A stretch of 64,000 nucleotides of DNA from Rotaria macrura (lineage: Eukaryota; Rotifera; Eurotatoria; Philodinida; Philodinidae). The translations under genes were made by a program, and so were the position numbers. The stretch lies in assembly GCA_900239685.1 (NCBI GenBank), contig OENT01000260.1, positions 62,001-126,000 of the forward strand. Direction: 5' to 3'. The notes beneath the pieces are model-generated. The model made no database searches, was not told the origin of the DNA, and saw only the letters and a program-made list of their open reading frames with translations. Shown in pieces: positions 49,631 through 61,695 of this stretch (position 1 is the first letter of the stretch; each line of letters starts with the position of its first letter).

Positions 49631-50216
49631 TATTTAGACCGTTAGGGTTTTTTCTCTAACATAACACGCTGACAGTAAATAATATGAGGTTTAGCTCCTT
49701 CTTGATTGATATTCTGGATCCATCATCATTTCTAATAAAAACATGACAAGGGCAAAAACCGATCATCTCACTGTTGAATGATACTTTTCACTGATTTATC
49801 AGTCATTTTATCTCACGAATATCAAATGGGCGATTGTATTAGTATGAGATCTATTTGATAGATAAAGATGTTTTTCAAATGACTTACGACATAAGTGATC
49901 ACGGTAACACATAAATTCATGATTAACAAGCAATTTATAAATGAGACTCTTCAATAGAAAAAAAACAGACGTTTGATAAGTATTTCATTTTTACAGTCTA
50001 CATGTGAAATGTTCACTTTAGTTGGTGGATATTTTCTAGAAAGTTTTCATTACACGCTACCTTCTGTTTAATGTCGACGTTATGAATTTTCGGTTCAAAG
50101 AGTGAAAAATGAATTGTTTGATAGCCAAGGTTGTCGCTGATTGCATTGCGCCGCTTCATCATCTGATAGCAATTTCAAATCTTTTCTGAAAATATGTCCC
50201 GTTCCCATCACTACAC
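49631..50216. other. intergenic
   Basis: AT-rich sequence right of the pogo element. Nothing recognised. Confidence 0.4.
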
Positions 50217-50612
50217 AGGATGACAATCAAGGTGCTCAAAGAGAAGGAGATTTATGATGGAAAGTTTATGTTATGACATTTAGACTTACCGATGGTTGTT
50301 TTCGTCTGTTTCAGAGTGCAACAATCGACTCAAGTTGATCCTAACACTAAATTTACTAGCCATCAGCCACGGGAGTGGAAATCATGTTCTAGTGCTGATC
50401 TGATTTTCTGATTCTTTATGATTAATCGGGATTGTTTCAGTTATAATCAGCTTTCCCATCTTGATCCAGATATTGCGATGCTTTCCTTATTATCGTCTTC
50501 TCTTCCTCGCGGAAATCATAAACACAGCAATATTCTTCTTGAGCTCGGTGTTAATTTAAAAACATGTACCATACTTCATAATATCGACAAGTATAGACGA
50601 CGTATCATGTGA
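50217..50612 (+). pseudogene. decayed coding region, family unknown
   Basis: Three coding-like stretches follow one another on the plus strand. First is DDNQGAQREGDL, a TGA, then WKVYVMTFRLTDGCFRLFQ. In a shifted frame, VQQSTQVDPNTKFTSHQPRE runs through a TGA into MINRDCFSYNQLSHLDPDIA and on to DKYRRRIM and stop. The last part alone is an intact 64-codon ATG frame (50418-50612). A small intron might remove one stop, but phases did not fit. Not identified. Confidence 0.35.
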
Positions 50613-51847
50613 AAACAAATCGTATATCTGCTTGTTTTATGAACTATAGAAAATTTATTGATTGCAGCATTAGGGCGCACTGTATTCTAGAGCATCTTTA
50701 TTTCGACAAAACAAAAAGTTTATAACATATAAGGATGATAAATTTACGCTTGAAAATATCTTTTTAATCGAAAAAACAGTGTAAAAAGTTTAAATTTATT
50801 GTAAATTTGAATAAAATATAGATAAAATTTTGAAATAGAATTATTAGCTTTCAAGAAATTTCGAATAGATTAGCATCTCATTAAAATCTATTTACATATC
50901 TTAGTAACGATTTACGAACTTATTACAGTTCAATGTCAGTAGATTGAAGTTAAGTAAGAATTCGTACGATAGCCGTACGTGTAGACGTAAGTTTTTCTAT
51001 ACTATGACCCGTTATGAAAGATTTTAGTGAGTTGTAGAATATCGATAGAAAATGATGACAATCGCTCGCAACTAATTCAAGTAGCATCTGGTATTTTAAT
51101 GAACTAGTTTTAAAGTAGAATAATGGAATCCCTCGTTTTTTCTTCGTGACTATTGTTTTACAGTCCGATATTTGATTAATCTGACTGGTGAATTTAAATG
51201 TCAAAAAGTTATCATGTCGAAAAATTAGATTCTAAAAATTTTGAATTCAAAATTAATTTATATTGAGAAGAATCCAAAATAAAATTAAATGAACAGGAAA
51301 TTCACACGGTTAGTGACACATAAATGATAATCATTCTTAATGGGATGGACGGAAAACATCGAAAAGAAAAACGCCGAATAATGCAATTAAATCAATAGAT
51401 ATCTGCGGTATACATACGATTATCCAATTGGCCTGTTATTGGTTATTGCTTCTCTCTGTCGATTTCTCTATCTTAATATTTTGAAATAAATAAAATATCT
51501 TATGAAAGAAAAAGACTTAGAATATTTTCCTGTTCGATACTTTTCTGTTCGACGTTTTCCACGAAACCTTTGTTAATTATGTTCTATTGAAATCAATTTT
51601 CATACCAACATCTTGAGACTAACATCTATTTCAAAAGCCAGCGCTCTGTCTAGCTGATATCGTAATCTATATTATATCAATCCTTAAATGTTAGTAAGAC
51701 TATTAATTACGGTATATATTGAATAACAAAACTTAACTAGCAAGCAGTTGTGTAGACTAATGTACAGTAGAAATGTTAATTACATTGCCACATAGCGTTC
51801 ACATTTTCAAAGAAGACAATTCAAAAATAATTGTAGTTTTTGCCTAA
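50613..51847. other. intergenic
   Basis: AT-rich, downstream of the 51.8-52.8 kb gene. Nothing recognised apart from an unremarkable 84-codon minus-strand frame at 50950-51204. Confidence 0.4.
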
Positions 51848-52797
51848 TTATTTATCATTGGTAGGTGGAACGCCTAGGCAATTATCAGCGACAGAAAAAT
51901 AACAATCGAAAAAATTCGGCGAATGATCTTCATTGAATAAGTACGCAAAAGCTCCATTAGGCGATGGTGGCCACCACGATTGATTGTCATTGGATAATAT
52001 AGATTCAAAAGGATTAATAAAAGCAAAGTATTTTGCACCCTTTAGGTAAAGATGTGGTAGTGTCACGGGCTAGAAGACCGATATAATATCCATTAATAAG
52101 TATTAAAATTAAAAATTACAAAAGTTACTTTAAATCGATTTTGTACCCACAGATTTTCTGTATATTCTTTTCGCCAAGGATATGGACCTTCAAATGTTAG
52201 TCCGTTGGCTGCAGGATCAATCAATGAATTAACACGAATTAGTCTGTTGTTGTCGTTGCCATTAAAATATGCAAATCCACCTATTTTAAGTAAATTTCTT
52301 TCGTATAAAAAATCCAAACTATCACTATCATCATTATCAACAACAACAACATCATTGTCTTTAACATAGTTTGCATTATCAGGTGGATAAAGCCAACAGA
52401 AGTGCGTTGCTTCTTCTGGGATATTTGCTGTTGAACGTGCACTTCCTTCTAGTGTTATTGGAGCGATTGGAGCATGAAGCCCTGTTACTTGTTCTTCATC
52501 GGTTAATATTCGTTTTTTGATTTCAGTAATCGTATATTCAGATGTTGTTGGAGATAAAATAAATGACATATCTACTAAATGAATTTCTAAACATCACTTT
52601 ATTAGTATATTTTTAGTATAACTCATGAAATGCTCACCAAATGGTCCCAAAGAATCAATAGGTTGCGAATGAAATTTGAATTCTCCTCTTTTATATACCC
52701 AACAATTATTTTGATAAAGTATGCAGCTATCTTGTGGGATTCCATATTCTTCAAGTTTTTGAACCACCGCTAGTGGAAGAATATTTATGTCATTCAT
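51848..52797 (-). CDS. hypothetical protein, three exons, about 274 residues
   Basis: Three minus-strand exons join in phase with GT-AG introns: 52797-52638, 52571-52129 and 52069-51848. The start used is the ATG of MNDINILPLAVVQKLEEYG. A pyrimidine-poor but usable acceptor (TTTAACAG) lies just upstream, so a 5' exon may be missing. Visible features are a compact N-terminal domain with CILYQNNCWVYKRGEFKFH, a threonine/isoleucine-rich middle, an acidic loop (VVVVDNDDSDSLDF), and a Trp/Tyr/Pro-rich C-terminal half (FEGPYPWRKEYTENLWVQ, SWWPPSPNGAFAYLF). There is no signal peptide from this start and no membrane helix. The family is not recognised. Clean splicing and good codon use argue for a real gene. 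Confidence 0.7.
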
Positions 52798-53595
52798 TCC
52801 TGTTAAATGTTGTACTAGTTTATTGCTTGAAAGAAATGTACTTCGCAGTTGTGTTCTGTTCTTTTTTCTTTTTGTCAAAGTTAGACTACACTACAAATAG
52901 CTTCTCTAAAATTTTTTTTTTCATAGGAAGAACAACAATGAAAGAGGCATAAGTAAAGAAAGAAAAAAACAACACATGACTTTGAAGAGAAAAGCTTGTC
53001 CGTCCATGCTTTCAACTACAGAATGCAAAACTGCAACGAACGATTCAAAGTTTCGTTATACTAAAGAAGAATACACGAATTATTCTGAGATTCTAGTGTA
53101 AATCAATATTGGTTAAACCTATTGACCCACTAATCTACATGTCGCTAGTTAAATCAACGTCTCTACATTCCAATTCATTATGATTTATCAATGATACGAT
53201 GAGACTGGATTAAAAATTTTCTCCGTTGATTCTTGGCATACTTATGTATGAAAATTATTCACGATCAATTCTAGTGCTAGGACATTTGTGTCGCAAATAA
53301 CTATTATCAGAATTGAATGCAACTTGTTTACATTCATTCATAACTAAATATGCCTTAACAGAGTCAATATCCAAAGAATCGTCTCAATAAATCTACCCAC
53401 GGATAAAATTCTATGAACAACTATTTCCAATTTTCTTTTTTTTCACAAAACTTTCTTCGGGATCGATTCAATCGTGAGCATTGAAACATGCTCTGGGTTG
53501 TATTAAACATTTGGAAAATATTTTTCTCTTTCTGATATTCTCAATTTATATTAATAAGATAGATTTGATTTCAAAAGTGAGATTTCTGCAGAAAC
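52798..53595. other. intergenic, upstream of the hypothetical gene
   Basis: AT-rich. It should include the promoter and perhaps a missed 5' exon of the minus-strand gene. No motif recognised. Confidence 0.4.
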
Positions 53596-54709
53596 GACAC
53601 TGATGAATAAGGGCGCAAATCTCTCACCCTCCAGTTTTTTCTAATTCCAGTTTTCAATCACCTCCTGGCCAGGAAACTGATTTTCAGAGAAATCGTGCAT
53701 GTTCGAACTCACTCGACTAGCATGGCTTAACCTTTCCTCAGTTTAGTTGTTTTCTCTGGAAACGTCTTGTGCTGCTAATTGGATTACTCGTTTTGCCCTT
53801 CATTCCGTTACAGTTACCAGTTATTTGGTAAGGTCATGCTACTTTCCGACTTCTAATCATAACTGCAGCTGAAATCAGTGCAATCTCAGAACTGAGTTTC
53901 AATGGAGCAGTATTTCGCTTTCCAGTAATTTCAAGTCAATTTCTTTATCGACTCCATGTCAACTCCAATTCCAGTCAGCTTTTTAGTCAGTTTCAATCCC
54001 AATTCTTGTCAGTTATAGTCAAGTTCAATGTCAATTCCAGGCAATTCCAAGTCTAGAATTGGAATTGGAATTGGTTAGACATGGAATTGGTGAACGGATG
54101 CAAACAGTAGATATTGTCAATTGATTTACTACAGAATATTGACGAAAGACAAATGTTCGATAACTTTTAGAATGAAAGAAGTTTTGTCCGTGAAAAAATA
54201 TACTCTTGCGAAGTTCTCAAACATAGATGAAACGGAGAGTATTGTGAGTTTACAAATGAAAATGATAACATGTTTTCTTTATTCCAAAAATGATAGGTTA
54301 TGAGACCTCAGCCGAGAATATTTTGCTCTCAGATTCACATAGGATTGAAGAGGTTGGGTGGCGCAGTTTTCCATGACAAAACTAAAATCCGATCTTCACA
54401 GGTAGCAAGCTTCAACAACACCGAAAATAAGCGTCATATGAGTATTATGTTAAATACTATTGATATTGTCGATTCTGCAAATATGTTGCTCACAGAACAA
54501 AAAAAAGCCAGGAGTACAAAACAAAAAATGTGCACGAATTGCGCTGTATTCATCGATAATAAAGCAGATGAGAGAGTTTTTGTTTGACATTCATTCAAAA
54601 TGATAAGATACCCATTGAAAGATGCAGAATCTCGAGCTCTAGCTTTCTGAATTGCTCAAATAAAAAAAAACAGGAGGGTGAGAGATTTGCGCCCTTATTC
54701 GTTGGTGTC
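53596..54709. mobile_element. 1.1-kb TIR element, non-autonomous
   Basis: Inverted termini of about 40 bases: GAATAAGGGCGCAAATCTCT then CACCCTCC on the left, with the same sequence in complement at the right (to 54700). The similarity extends outward, with mismatches, to GACAC. If the element begins at AGGGCGC, both flanks are TA. If it begins further out, no target duplication is clear. The left interior contains tandem-like TTCCAGTCAA and TTGGAA motifs. Two short plus-strand frames (54121-54303 and 54300-54587) show no transposase motif. Confidence 0.75.
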
Positions 54710-56271
54710 CTTTAGCTAAATCCACAGATATAAACATAAAAGTAATAGGCTACTGTTTATTTTTAAGTGTCTTCATGAGATTTAGTTTATCTGATTTTCG
54801 ATGGCAAAGTACACGACAATAAAGATTGTCACGTATCTTGATCGCTATCCGTAAAACCGTGCTCTTAATTTTCCGAACAATCAATATATAAGACTGAGGT
54901 TTTACATCGTCCTGTGTATGCGTATATTTTCTATTCTACAATTTCTCATCTAGATCTAATTCTACATAAACAGCATATCCTTTTTATCGGAGTCTACGAA
55001 GTATAAACATATGTGAAAATAACTAGCGGTATTTGTGAAATAAGTCCGATGATCTAAGATGTTATATATCCTAATAGTAGCTATTTGTGCATCTTGAGGA
55101 CAAGCTTTTGTCTTTGTTTCCATGATTATTTGTATTTATCTTATAGAAACATTTTATTTTATTTTTCATTCTTTTATTCTGTTCCTAGTAATACAACACA
55201 AAATTCGTATTGCATATTGTAGAGATTAAACCAATAGGTAAATACAAACGCTTTAAATATTTTATGGCATCTATCAAAGAGATCTCTTTTTTATGATAGA
55301 TCTCGAAAAGGCCATAAACAAGAATATTGATTTTCACTCTTAGTCATACCATCATCAGTTGATAGTTTTGTTATTTTTTTCATGCATACAAAGATGAATA
55401 TAACTCTACTCATTTCTACTAAGTCGTTGCATATAAATATTTGTATGCATCGAAGTAGAAAATTACATTATTCAGAACTTTGACAAACGTACTTCACTCG
55501 TTCGAATTCAGAAAAGTACTTGCCAATGCTCTCTGGTTTTCTAAAAAAGTATTATTCTTGCTGTGATTGTCGTTCATTATAAATGTTTTAACCGCTCAGG
55601 TACTGGTCGAAAGCAATTCGATACTTGTTGCATTTGACTGCTATGAAAAGTTTCTGAATAAAATTCAGCGTTTCTTTTTCCTAAAGAGCCGCTGGAAAAC
55701 GAGGATATCGGTTCATGCTCAATCGATGTTCTTAGATTTAGAAAAAACCTATACCGTTTTCTAGAGCTAACTTTCCCAGTATATAATAACCATACTTTTC
55801 AACCCAACGGTATGTTTTCCACTGGAAGCATCATTAATTAATTGAAAACATAGGAAGTAGTCCTTCTTCATGCGGATGCTTCTTTCTATCGATCAGTTGT
55901 TTCAAATCCTTTTAGAGAGAGTTATTTTCAAATAAGTAATCTATCAATCATTTTAAATAATGCAGGCGTCGTCACCAGATATGATTAGAACTGTTACTTC
56001 AGTTTTAATCGACACATTTATGACACTTGAAAATAGGGTAGCTTTGTGATAGAGGTTTCTTGAATTTGAGTGATGGAATATTGAAGAAATGCTTTTTCCC
56101 ATTAGTCCTACACTGCTGCTATTTGAACATGTAATTAAAAAATTTTGATCTTGACGTTGGACCCTGAAAGTGTGATTATAAACTAGGACTATCTATTTCT
56201 GCACTAGAGAACGAAAACAGCTTCCTATCACTTTGAAACAATCGGAGAAACTAAAAGTTGACGCACTCATC
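54710..56271. other. intergenic
   Basis: AT-rich. Isolated coding-like frames occur on plus at 55567-55764 and about 55965-56047 (MQASSPDMIRTVTSVLID). No domain recognised. Confidence 0.4.
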
Positions 56272-56777
56272 TAGGGGTGCAACAAATCCAAGGCCTTGGG
56301 ATTTCGTGCAAATATATTTGGATTTTTTCTCAACTGAGATTTGGATTTGGATTTGGTTTGGTCTTAAATTATCCAAATCTGATGAGAATGTTTAATATAA
56401 AGTCTTAGAAGGGAGAGAAGAGTATCAATTCTTAACGGTCGATATAAAATTGTTTAGATTTGGTATAGATTTGGATTTGAATTTGGGATTGAAATTTGGT
56501 TTCAATGTAGCACAACTACATAATTTGACTGATGTTAGATCGAAAGCAAATCCCAATTCCAAATCCAAGCCCAAACCCCAGATCTCAAACGTATCACCAA
56601 TACCGAATCCCAAATCTATGCTGAAAAACGTAATATGAACAATCTTGTGATCCAAATCTAGACGAAATCCACAGCTAGGAACACAGTTCTAACCATACCC
56701 AAAATCCAGAAACCAAATCCAAACCTCAGGGATTTGGTGAAAAATTCCAAATCCATTCAAGATTTGTTGCACCCCTG
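56272..56777. mobile_element. 506-bp hAT-type MITE
   Basis: The left terminus is TAGGGGTGCAACAAATC and the right terminus complement CAGGGGTGCAACAAATC, the typical hAT end. An 8-bp target duplication flanks it with one mismatch: CACTCATC (56264-56271) and TACTCATC (56778-56785). The interior consists largely of GGATTTGG and CCAAATCC repeats in opposite orientation, so the element can fold back. Mirror-image open frames on both strands inside it are products of this repeat, not genes. Confidence 0.9.
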
Positions 56778-58337
56778 TACTCATCATGACGAAATTACTG
56801 AACGTAAAAAAATATTGATGAGCCGATCAGTAATGTTACAGATTTGTTAATATGAGCATTTTTGTGTTTTGTGCATACTCATACAGCTTGCAGGCTCTTC
56901 TGCTACAAATGTGACTAGGATTATGAAGAGACATTATTGACCCGTTAGTTTTGTAAAAGAAACAGGCTTTGAGCTAATTTTTATCACTCATCAGGTCTAC
57001 AAAATCGAGAACTCGATGAAAACCATTATAAAGAAACAGTCTTATCTCCGAAGAAGTAAAGTGTGTTCAGGTAGTATTCATGTTACTCTGAACTAAACAT
57101 CGATTACTGTCAAGTTGACAATGTTAACGTATGTAAAAATTTGTGCGACCAATGGTGTAATGCGCCCAGGAACATAGAAAAAAACCAAAAGTGATCCTTT
57201 TCACACAGCAATAAGAAATGAATTCGATCTCCGAAATGGTTATATTATGTAAAATAAATTCTATCGGTTACAAGTCAGTAGATGATCTTGCCTTAACTTG
57301 ACTAGAAGCATCCTTTGAAAAATCTCCATCTTCCCTGAATGTACTTTTTGATAGGGAAATATTTCTTATTGTGAACGGATGTTTTCATCCACCATGATAG
57401 TGAATTGTACGCTGCTTTATTTCGGACAGAAGATATTTCGTATGGTCAAACTTTTTCTATGAACTGTTTAGGACTTCATATTTGCTTTCTATAGAAAAGC
57501 AGCCATCGTTGGTTATTTTGAAATACGATTGTTGAAACACTCTTGAATCACCGAAGTCAATGTGATCATAAATTTAGGGCACTGTTTAGATAGTTTCAAT
57601 CAATACAAATTACTTTGAATTGTTTAGGTTTGATTTCTTGCAACATCATGTTCTTCCAAAAACATGATTTTCGTCAAAAAAAATGATTTTGTTCAATGTC
57701 TATACAACATTAAAAACTATCTAATACGCTGAAATTTTCAGCAGAGTAACTAATTAATTGCATATCTTCATAGTAAACATAGCAGCTTTCCATCTCCATC
57801 GTTTCCTGAGATAAATATGTGTGCAAATCAAAGAAAATAGTTATTCATTCACAACAGCCAATACGATTGATCAAATCTCGTATGTTTAACTTATGTACAA
57901 CCATTATTATATTGTATCAAACATAAACCAACTAAAGTTATATTCTCAGTTAAATTTTTAATCTTAACAGATATCTTCCTCAATATATGTATGCCACAAC
58001 AAACAAAACAATATGCACTAATGTGAACACGCTACTCTCAGAAAAGAAATCAATTTGTCGGTAACGAAGGCATGTTCTTTCAAACGACATTAACAATAGA
58101 TTGGACAATAGCTTTGGATAATTCAATTTAGATATCATGCCGTTTATCAACGCTTGAGAAGGCTAATTTATTTTATTAGTTTTCTTTATTACATAAAGGT
58201 TAGTTTACAATATATTTCGACAGACAGAATAAGAAGTACTTGAATACTACATTTTCTTCTATATATCTCATGGGAAAACAATACCATGAATCTAATTACT
58301 TGATATTTTCATATGTATTAGAGAAAATTGCACAAGT
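56778..58337. other. intergenic
   Basis: AT-rich. One exon-like plus-strand piece at about 56995-57069 has splice-like borders (VYKIENSMKTIIKKQSYLRR) but no partner exons. Nothing else recognised. Confidence 0.4.
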
Positions 58338-58413
58338 TTATATATACTCATCAAATTTTGCAACCGGAAGATATGGATCTAAATATCCATTTTTATATTC
58401 TCTGATATAACGT
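58338..58413 (-). CDS. terminal exon of an unidentified gene
   Basis: A good acceptor (AATTATTGCAG) precedes a coding-like stretch RYIREYKNGYLDPYLPVAKF then DEYI and TAA. The exon enters in phase 2. Upstream exons should lie on the minus strand above 58.4 kb but were not found with confidence; a coding-like stretch near 59713-60010 did not join in phase. Family not recognised. Confidence 0.4.
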
Positions 58414-60687
58414 CTGCAATAATTCCAATCATTGCATATTAATGAGAGAGTAATTGACTATTAAAACTATACTATAGAATAGTGGTTATGTTGAATCTCT
58501 GGATACTAATAAATAAAATTAACCATCACATGTTGGAATTCCTGCTATTGTCTCTATTTAGATCTGCAATGTTTCATTTTAGATTAGTGAATGTTGATAT
58601 GCATAAATGTAAAAGAAAAACCGATAATTTATCACAATTCATATCAAAATATCATCAATATATGAAATACATTGGTAGCAAAATATTATTTCACTTAAAA
58701 TAGAACTACAAAAACAGCTCAAATCGCAATGATAGTACGGTTATTGACTATCTATAGGAGTTTATGAACGTATTTCTTTTCTTTTGTAAAATATTCTAGT
58801 AATAATTTATATCTGCTCGTTGAGACAACCACATCAAAGATCAATGATACGGGAGTCATTTTATGTCCAACTTGCTTATGAATTCAAGTTCTCTTTGTAT
58901 TTAGGAATTTGAAAGTGTATAGATATGCGCAAAGAAGCAAACGTGGTAACTAGACCGAAAATCTAATTAGTAAGACGATAACACTTACGTTGAAGAATTT
59001 AGTATGAGATGAAAGAAAATCCTTGTGAACTATAGTTGTAGTATCATGTAATTGGTATGCTACGCATACTGTTAAAAGATTAATTCAATTGTATTGAATA
59101 AATCTAATTAAGTCTAACATAATAATAAACTTTAGCAACCGTTCAACGGCAGTTCATGATGATATGTAATTACCTATTTCAAATTTTCTCTTGGAAGAAA
59201 CTAAAATACTAGAATATCAATTGTTGTTTGCAAAGATATTTATTACTTCTATTGAATCGAATAAGGTTTTAATTTTTTCTCAAGAATATGAACTGAATCT
59301 AAATTTCAATGGCATTTATAATATATATACATATATATGTATACGATACTTGAAATCGATTCGATTTTGCTAGTTTAACTGAATATGCAAAACGCCGTTG
59401 AAAAAATCGATGAAACGTGAGAACATTCGTCATTTTTAACTTAAAACCTTGCTTGCCATAGCTTAGAAAAATGTGGCTTGATTAATAATCAATAAAATTG
59501 CTAAAAAAGCAAACAAATATGTTCAAGGACTTGCACAAAAAACCGAAACGAATAATTCGTGAAGTTCTCAAAATAAGATTCGGGATCATGAGAAAAGAGA
59601 GCAAACGATGAAAGAAAACCAACTTGAATTCCAATGTCATTTATATTAAAAAGACGTACTCATTTTGTTCCCAAGAAAAGTCAACACATTTAATGCAACT
59701 CATGAAGTTACTTTAATAATGATATTCATAGTAATTAACAATATTGAAATAATTATGTACAGCGTCATAAAAAACAATATGATAATTTTGATTTTTTGAA
59801 ATCCCTGGAGATCTTCTAAACTGTTTTAGGCTAATTTGTTCTACGTCAAATTTTTTCTCTTTAAATAATTGTATTAATTCAACTAATGGATGTATGCAAC
59901 AGAGGAATGTGTTATTCTCTATGAAATATGAAGAAGAAGCCGAACTCATCTACTTTAGTTCATGTCAGAGATGCAACCAAATGATATTGACCAGGGCCAT
60001 CAACAATATTGAATTCCTAAGGATGCTATTAGATACAATACCATCCGATATAAATTAACAATGGATAGAATATCTAACGATATTGTCTTCAATCCAACAG
60101 TTGAATAGCAAGTCACGTTGCAACTTTTTGTTTTCCATCGCTTTTATCAAACTCACTAAAGAAACAGAGACTTAAAAAGCAACAAAGTTCATTAACAAGA
60201 TTCATATGTATATATATATATATATATACATGTATATGCTGTTCAATCGATTTCAGTTCGACATATAGAAGTGTATAGTGTATTTATCAACGAACTTAAC
60301 CATATTCGGTATCATAATATATTGACATGAGTTGTCAATCATTCTTTTGTTGAATAGAATTTCTTGCAATTATTGTTGACATCATATTCCATTCATGCTA
60401 TGTGTATGAAAACTGTAGAAAGAATTATTTGTCTTTCTACAGGCGATAAAAAAAAGATACTCTTTCTGTTGTGAACAGATTAATTTCATTTTAGAAACTT
60501 TATTATTTTATTTCATTCTCACTTTTTATTCTATGAAAAAAAAGTATTTCTTTTTATAATAAAACAAACAACGTTTTTTATGATCAATGTTCAAATTCGT
60601 AATAGAAGAAGAAAAATGGAATTAGAAAACATCACATTGAATTATAATTAGGGAATATATAACAAGCAACAATTCTTTTTTTCGCTT
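58414..60687. other. gap between the orphan exon and CKS
   Basis: AT-rich, with a (TA)n run at about 60208-60235. It may hold the missing upstream exons of the 58.3-kb gene. A 78-codon minus-strand frame at 59713-59949 and a coding-like piece just upstream (FNIVDGPGQYHLVASL) are unrecognised. Confidence 0.4.
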
Positions 60688-61695
60688 TCAACTTGATTTC
60701 AATGGTCGACGAAAAAGTAAAACATGTGGCTCTAAAAGTAAATCACATATGTAAAAATCATTAGTTTTGTTGATGTGTCAATTTTTATTTGTACTTTTTA
60801 TTTCATTGACAAGTTTTAATACAAAAAAAAAGGAATGAAGCAGAAAAGCTTAAATTCCATTTCTAATAAAAGAAAATGAACTGTTAAATATCAGATCGAT
60901 CACTGTATACTTTTCATTAACTTATTTGAATTAAATTATCTGCATTTAAAGTAGAGTTACTTAGTATGGGCTTCATTATCAAGTAGACTAATGCAACTGA
61001 GGAATCTATCTATGATTGAAGTAGTTCCATATGTTGTTGATTCATATTGTTTACATGATATATTACTATTGGATAGAAAAATCACTAGAACAATATTCAA
61101 AACTAATCTTTCAATGTTAAGTTCTTATTTTATCATTTAATTTATAATGCGCATTAAAGAAAGGCCAATGTATAAATTTATTATTTATGCCAGTATGGAT
61201 AAAAGTCAATGTCTTGTCAATCAATCTTAGGGACAATCAATTACGAATATGTATTTTTCGTAATATCATAAAATATCACTTATCTATAATGGTATCTTTC
61301 AATCAAAACACGACAACATATACTTTTCCATGATACTAGTACATCAGATTTTAATCCTCTACGATCAGAAAAATATTCTCCATAGTTACTTCTTTCGTTT
61401 TCCCTATGGTCTTAGTTAATAATTATTCGAATATTTGACTACCAACCCGGATTATGTAACATAAAATGTACCCAACCAGCTGACATTTGTAGTCCTACAG
61501 AAGAAAATCTTCAGTGTATATTGTTTTCATATTGGCATAAATTCAAAAATTCTCACCTAAATTTCGCCATTCAGTTTCCGTTAATAGATGCGTTCGTGGT
61601 ACATGTTGTGCTTGTTCTGCTGGTAAAATTACATGTCGATATTCGTACATATCATCTTTATATGTTTCACTATAGAATATTTCTTTCACAGGCAT
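60688..61695 (-). CDS. CKS1: cyclin-dependent kinase regulatory subunit (CKS)
   Basis: Small adaptor that binds CDKs and phospho-threonine targets in cell-cycle control. Three exons join in phase: 61695-61557, 61494-61447, 60731-60688, giving 76 residues (human CKS1B 79). Family landmarks are EIFYSETYKDDMYEYRHV, the phosphate-binding region RTHLLTETEWRNLG, SAGWVHFMLH, and the hinge and last strand HNPEPHVLLFRRPL. The donor after exon 2 is GTTGGT. If it is not spliced, the frame meets TAG two codons later, so the 715-base intron is easy to miss and the protein would appear truncated before the last beta strand. CKS1 versus CKS2 cannot be distinguished here, so the symbol is generic. Confidence 0.92.

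Noticed and set aside
56425..56655. Overlapping open frames on both strands with FGIDLDLNLGLKFGF-like peptides
   Set aside because: They are translations of the internal GGATTTGG/CCAAATCC repeats of the hAT-type element.
59713..60010. Minus-strand coding-like pieces, including a 78-codon frame and FNIVDGPGQYHLVASL
   Set aside because: They could not be joined in phase to each other or to the 58.3-kb exon, and no family is recognised.
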